From Clostridia bacterium (GTDB lineage Bacteria > Bacillota > Clostridia > Oscillospirales > Acutalibacteraceae), in assembly GCA_017432485.1 (NCBI GenBank), contig JAFRJB010000054.1, positions 1 to 33,242 of the forward strand: 33,242 nt of DNA, written 5' to 3'. The notes beneath the pieces are model-generated. The model was not told where the DNA came from. It did no database searches and saw only the letters and a program-made list of their open reading frames with translations. This document shows positions 31,605 to 33,242 of the stretch, piece by piece; the first letter of the stretch is position 1, and every line of letters starts with the position of its first letter. A program made the translations under genes and the position numbers.

Positions 31605-31633
31605 TTGACAATCTCTTTAAAACCGACTAAAAT
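31605..31633 (+). promoter_or_regulatory. SigA-type promoter of the DUF4143 gene
   Basis: A perfect TTGACA (31605-31610), 17-base spacer and TAAAAT (31628-31633) lie 42 bases before the ATG. The gene is thus independently expressed inside the BREX locus. Confidence 0.75.
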
Positions 31634-31674
31634 AAAATGTGAGTTTAGATTAGTCAATAAGAGGGGACAAAAAT

Positions 31675-32907
31675 ATGACCTATATTGAAAGAGCAATCAC
31701 ACCAATATTGAAGAAGAGAGTTTCCGAGAGTAAGTGCCTTCTGCTCACAGGAGCAAGGCAGGTTGGGAAGTCAACGCTTATCAAGCATGTTTTTCCGGAG
31801 TATACCAGAGCCAATTTTGATGATCGAATGACGAGACTTCAAGCGAAGGAAGAACCGAGACTGTTTTTTATGAATCATGCGAGACCTTTGTTTATTGATG
31901 AAGTGCAAAAAGAAAACAGTGTGCTTGAGGAAATTAAGTTAATTGTTGACGATTCGGATGAAAGAGGGCAGTTCATTCTTTCCGGTTCACAAAAGCTTGA
32001 GCTTATGAAAGGCATGAGCGAATCTCTTGCCGGACGAGTGTCGGTTTGCGAGTTAACCGGGCTTTCTATGAGGGAAATCCATCAGGTGCCTTTTCAAAAG
32101 CATTTTGTTCCAACTGAGGACTATATTTGCGAACGGGAAGAGCACCTGACAACGTATGTGGATTTATGGAAAACGATACACAGGGGCTTTTATCCCGAAT
32201 TGTACAGTGCCGAGCGGGATTGGCAGGAATATTATGCCTCCTATGTGGCGACCTATTTAGAGCGCGATATCAATGAGATTATTTCGACCGACAGCCTGAC
32301 ATTTACCAAGTTTTTGACAGCAACGGCGGCACGCACCGGCGAGATGCTAAACTATGCAAATATCGCGAGTGATGTCGGCGTTAGCGAGCCCACGATTAAA
32401 AATTGGATATCGATTTTGGAACGGACGGGCATTGTCTATATTTTGCAGCCCTATAGTGCGGGCGCACTTACTCGAGCGATTAAGTCGCCTAAGCTCTATT
32501 TTCGGGATACCGGGCTTGCCTGTTATCTCACAAGGTGGACATCGGCAGAGGCGCTCAGTCAGTCCGCAGTGGCAGGCAATATGTTTGAAACATTTGTTGT
32601 GTCGGAAGTTTTAAAGAGTTATTGCAATGAGGGAAAAGACTACCGATTCCAAGTTTTTTATTATCGAGGTAAAGATAGAAAAGAGTCTTCTGAAAATGAG
32701 ATTGACTTGATTATTGAAGAAAACGGAGTTTTGTATCCGGTGGAAATTAAAATGTCGGGAAACCCCAAGGCAAATATGGGCTCTGCAAATCCCATTCTGG
32801 ATAAGATACCCGATAAAAAACGCGGCATGGGCGTGATTTTATGCCTTGTGGATAAAAAGCTGTATCTGCGGGAGAATTTGCTCGCGCTGCCGATTGAGTA
32901 TATTTAG
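31675..32907 (+). CDS. AAA ATPase with DUF4143 domain
   Basis: This 410-residue protein has Walker A LLTGARQVGKSTLI (about residue 26), Walker B RPLFIDEVQ, sensor FILSGSQKLELM, a helical/winged-helix middle (SDVGVSEPTIKNWISILERT) and a C-terminal DUF4143 region with a nuclease-like fold motif ENEIDLIIEENGVLYPVEIKM, an E/D...E-x-K pattern. The family is widespread, often horizontally moved, and its function is unclear. It is not a usual BREX component. Its own promoter and flanking repeats show that it was inserted between brxC and pglX. Confidence 0.88.
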   Translation: MTYIERAITPILKKRVSESKCLLLTGARQVGKSTLIKHVFPEYTRANFDDRMTRLQAKEEPRLFFMNHARPLFIDEVQKENSVLEEIKLIVDDSDERGQFILSGSQKLELMKGMSESLAGRVSVCELTGLSMREIHQVPFQKHFVPTEDYICEREEHLTTYVDLWKTIHRGFYPELYSAERDWQEYYASYVATYLERDINEIISTDSLTFTKFLTATAARTGEMLNYANIASDVGVSEPTIKNWISILERTGIVYILQPYSAGALTRAIKSPKLYFRDTGLACYLTRWTSAEALSQSAVAGNMFETFVVSEVLKSYCNEGKDYRFQVFYYRGKDRKESSENEIDLIIEENGVLYPVEIKMSGNPKANMGSANPILDKIPDKKRGMGVILCLVDKKLYLRENLLALPIEYI

Positions 32908-32908
32908 C

Positions 32909-33010
32909 GGGAATCGGGAGTCGGGAATCGGGAGTCGGGAATCGGGAGCCGGGAGTTTAATCCGCGAACCCCGAACCACGAACCACGAATCTGGAACAAC
33001 GAACCACGAA
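32909..33010 (+). repeat. GGG-N4 repeat array and CGAACCACGAA tail, right copy
   Basis: Seven GGG tracts from 32909 to 32953 are spaced by 4-base loops (AATC, AGTC, AGCC), followed by TTTAATCCGCGAACCCCGAA and several CGAACCACGAA-type units to 33010. It matches the left copy at 31522-31590 in order and spacing but has more units. Confidence 0.8.
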
Positions 33011-33024
33011 AAAGAGGAAAACTA

Positions 33025-33242
33025 ATGAACAAAAACGCATTAAAAACATTTGCCATCGGTGCCAGAAACAGTTTAATCAGTGCTGTGAAAAAGAAGGCGT
33101 ATGAATACGGTATTGATGAGAGCGGCTATGGTGAGAGAAATGCCACAGTCATTGGCGGCAGACCTTTAAGCAGCACCGAAGCGGCGCAAAGAGCTAAACT
33201 GGTGGCAAAGATTGATGCCGATGGTTTTGAACAGGTGATGGA
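33025..33242 (+). CDS. pglX: BREX DNA methylase PglX (partial, cut by window end)
   Basis: The visible 72 codons begin MNKNALKTFAIGARNSLISA and continue VKKKAYEYGIDESGYGERN, the characteristic N-terminus of type 1 BREX PglX, the adenine methylase that marks host DNA. GAGG lies 7 bases before the ATG. The methylase motifs lie beyond the window. Position after brxC fits the standard order, apart from the DUF4143 insertion. Confidence 0.85.
   Translation, partial: MNKNALKTFAIGARNSLISAVKKKAYEYGIDESGYGERNATVIGGRPLSSTEAAQRAKLVAKIDADGFEQVM

Noticed and set aside
31522..33010. CRISPR array formed by the GGG and CGAACCACGAA repeats
   Set aside because: The units are only 7 to 14 bases, tandem, without unique spacers of 30 bases or so.

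Overview
The window comes from a low-to-mid GC, probably spore-forming Firmicute of class Clostridia (Oscillospiraceae/Ruminococcaceae-like). The reasons are the gene order miaA - HlyD-like - yggS - sepF - divIVA - ileS - lspA - rluD-type, the split transketolase, strong Shine-Dalgarno sites and genes for alpha/beta-type small acid-soluble spore proteins (SASP).

Layout. (1) 21-1334: an IS3-family insertion sequence with a -1 frameshift site. (2) 1461-14050: a conserved, nearly all plus-strand housekeeping block: tRNA modification (miaA), an envelope adaptor protein, PLP homeostasis (yggS), cell division (sepF, a DivIVA-like protein with a very acidic repeat tail), ileS, lspA, a pseudouridine synthase, two-subunit transketolase, a ComEA-like HhH protein and a Gfo/Idh/MocA oxidoreductase. 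(3) 14051-15203: a minus-strand SASP gene whose coding parts are all still readable but are separated by two structured elements, with a third in the loop of its terminator. The three share one core and one spacing but have unrelated, self-complementary ends. (4) 15340-24833: an integrative element of about 9.5 kb that split a second, tandem SASP gene. It carries a serine recombinase, a TnpW-like small protein, an XRE regulator, a methylase with a nuclease-like N-terminus, a two-TRD specificity subunit, an OLD-family ATPase/TOPRIM protein, DUF523 gene fragments and a HipA-like kinase. Joining the two flanks restores a complete 58-residue SASP. (5) 25204-26076: a minus-strand HD-domain protein, then a gene-poor stretch. 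(6) 26772 to the end: the start of a type 1 BREX phage-defence operon (brxA, brxB, brxC, pglX cut by the window edge), interrupted between brxC and pglX by a DUF4143 ATPase gene with its own promoter, flanked by related GGG-rich and CGAACCACGAA repeats.

Taken together, an ordinary chromosomal backbone runs into a defence island. The integrative element brings a restriction-modification-like module with no visible HsdR translocase. BREX lies just beyond its right attachment site. The least explained features are the three structured elements in the tandem SASP gene and the element that occupies the GPR-cleavage codons of the other SASP gene.
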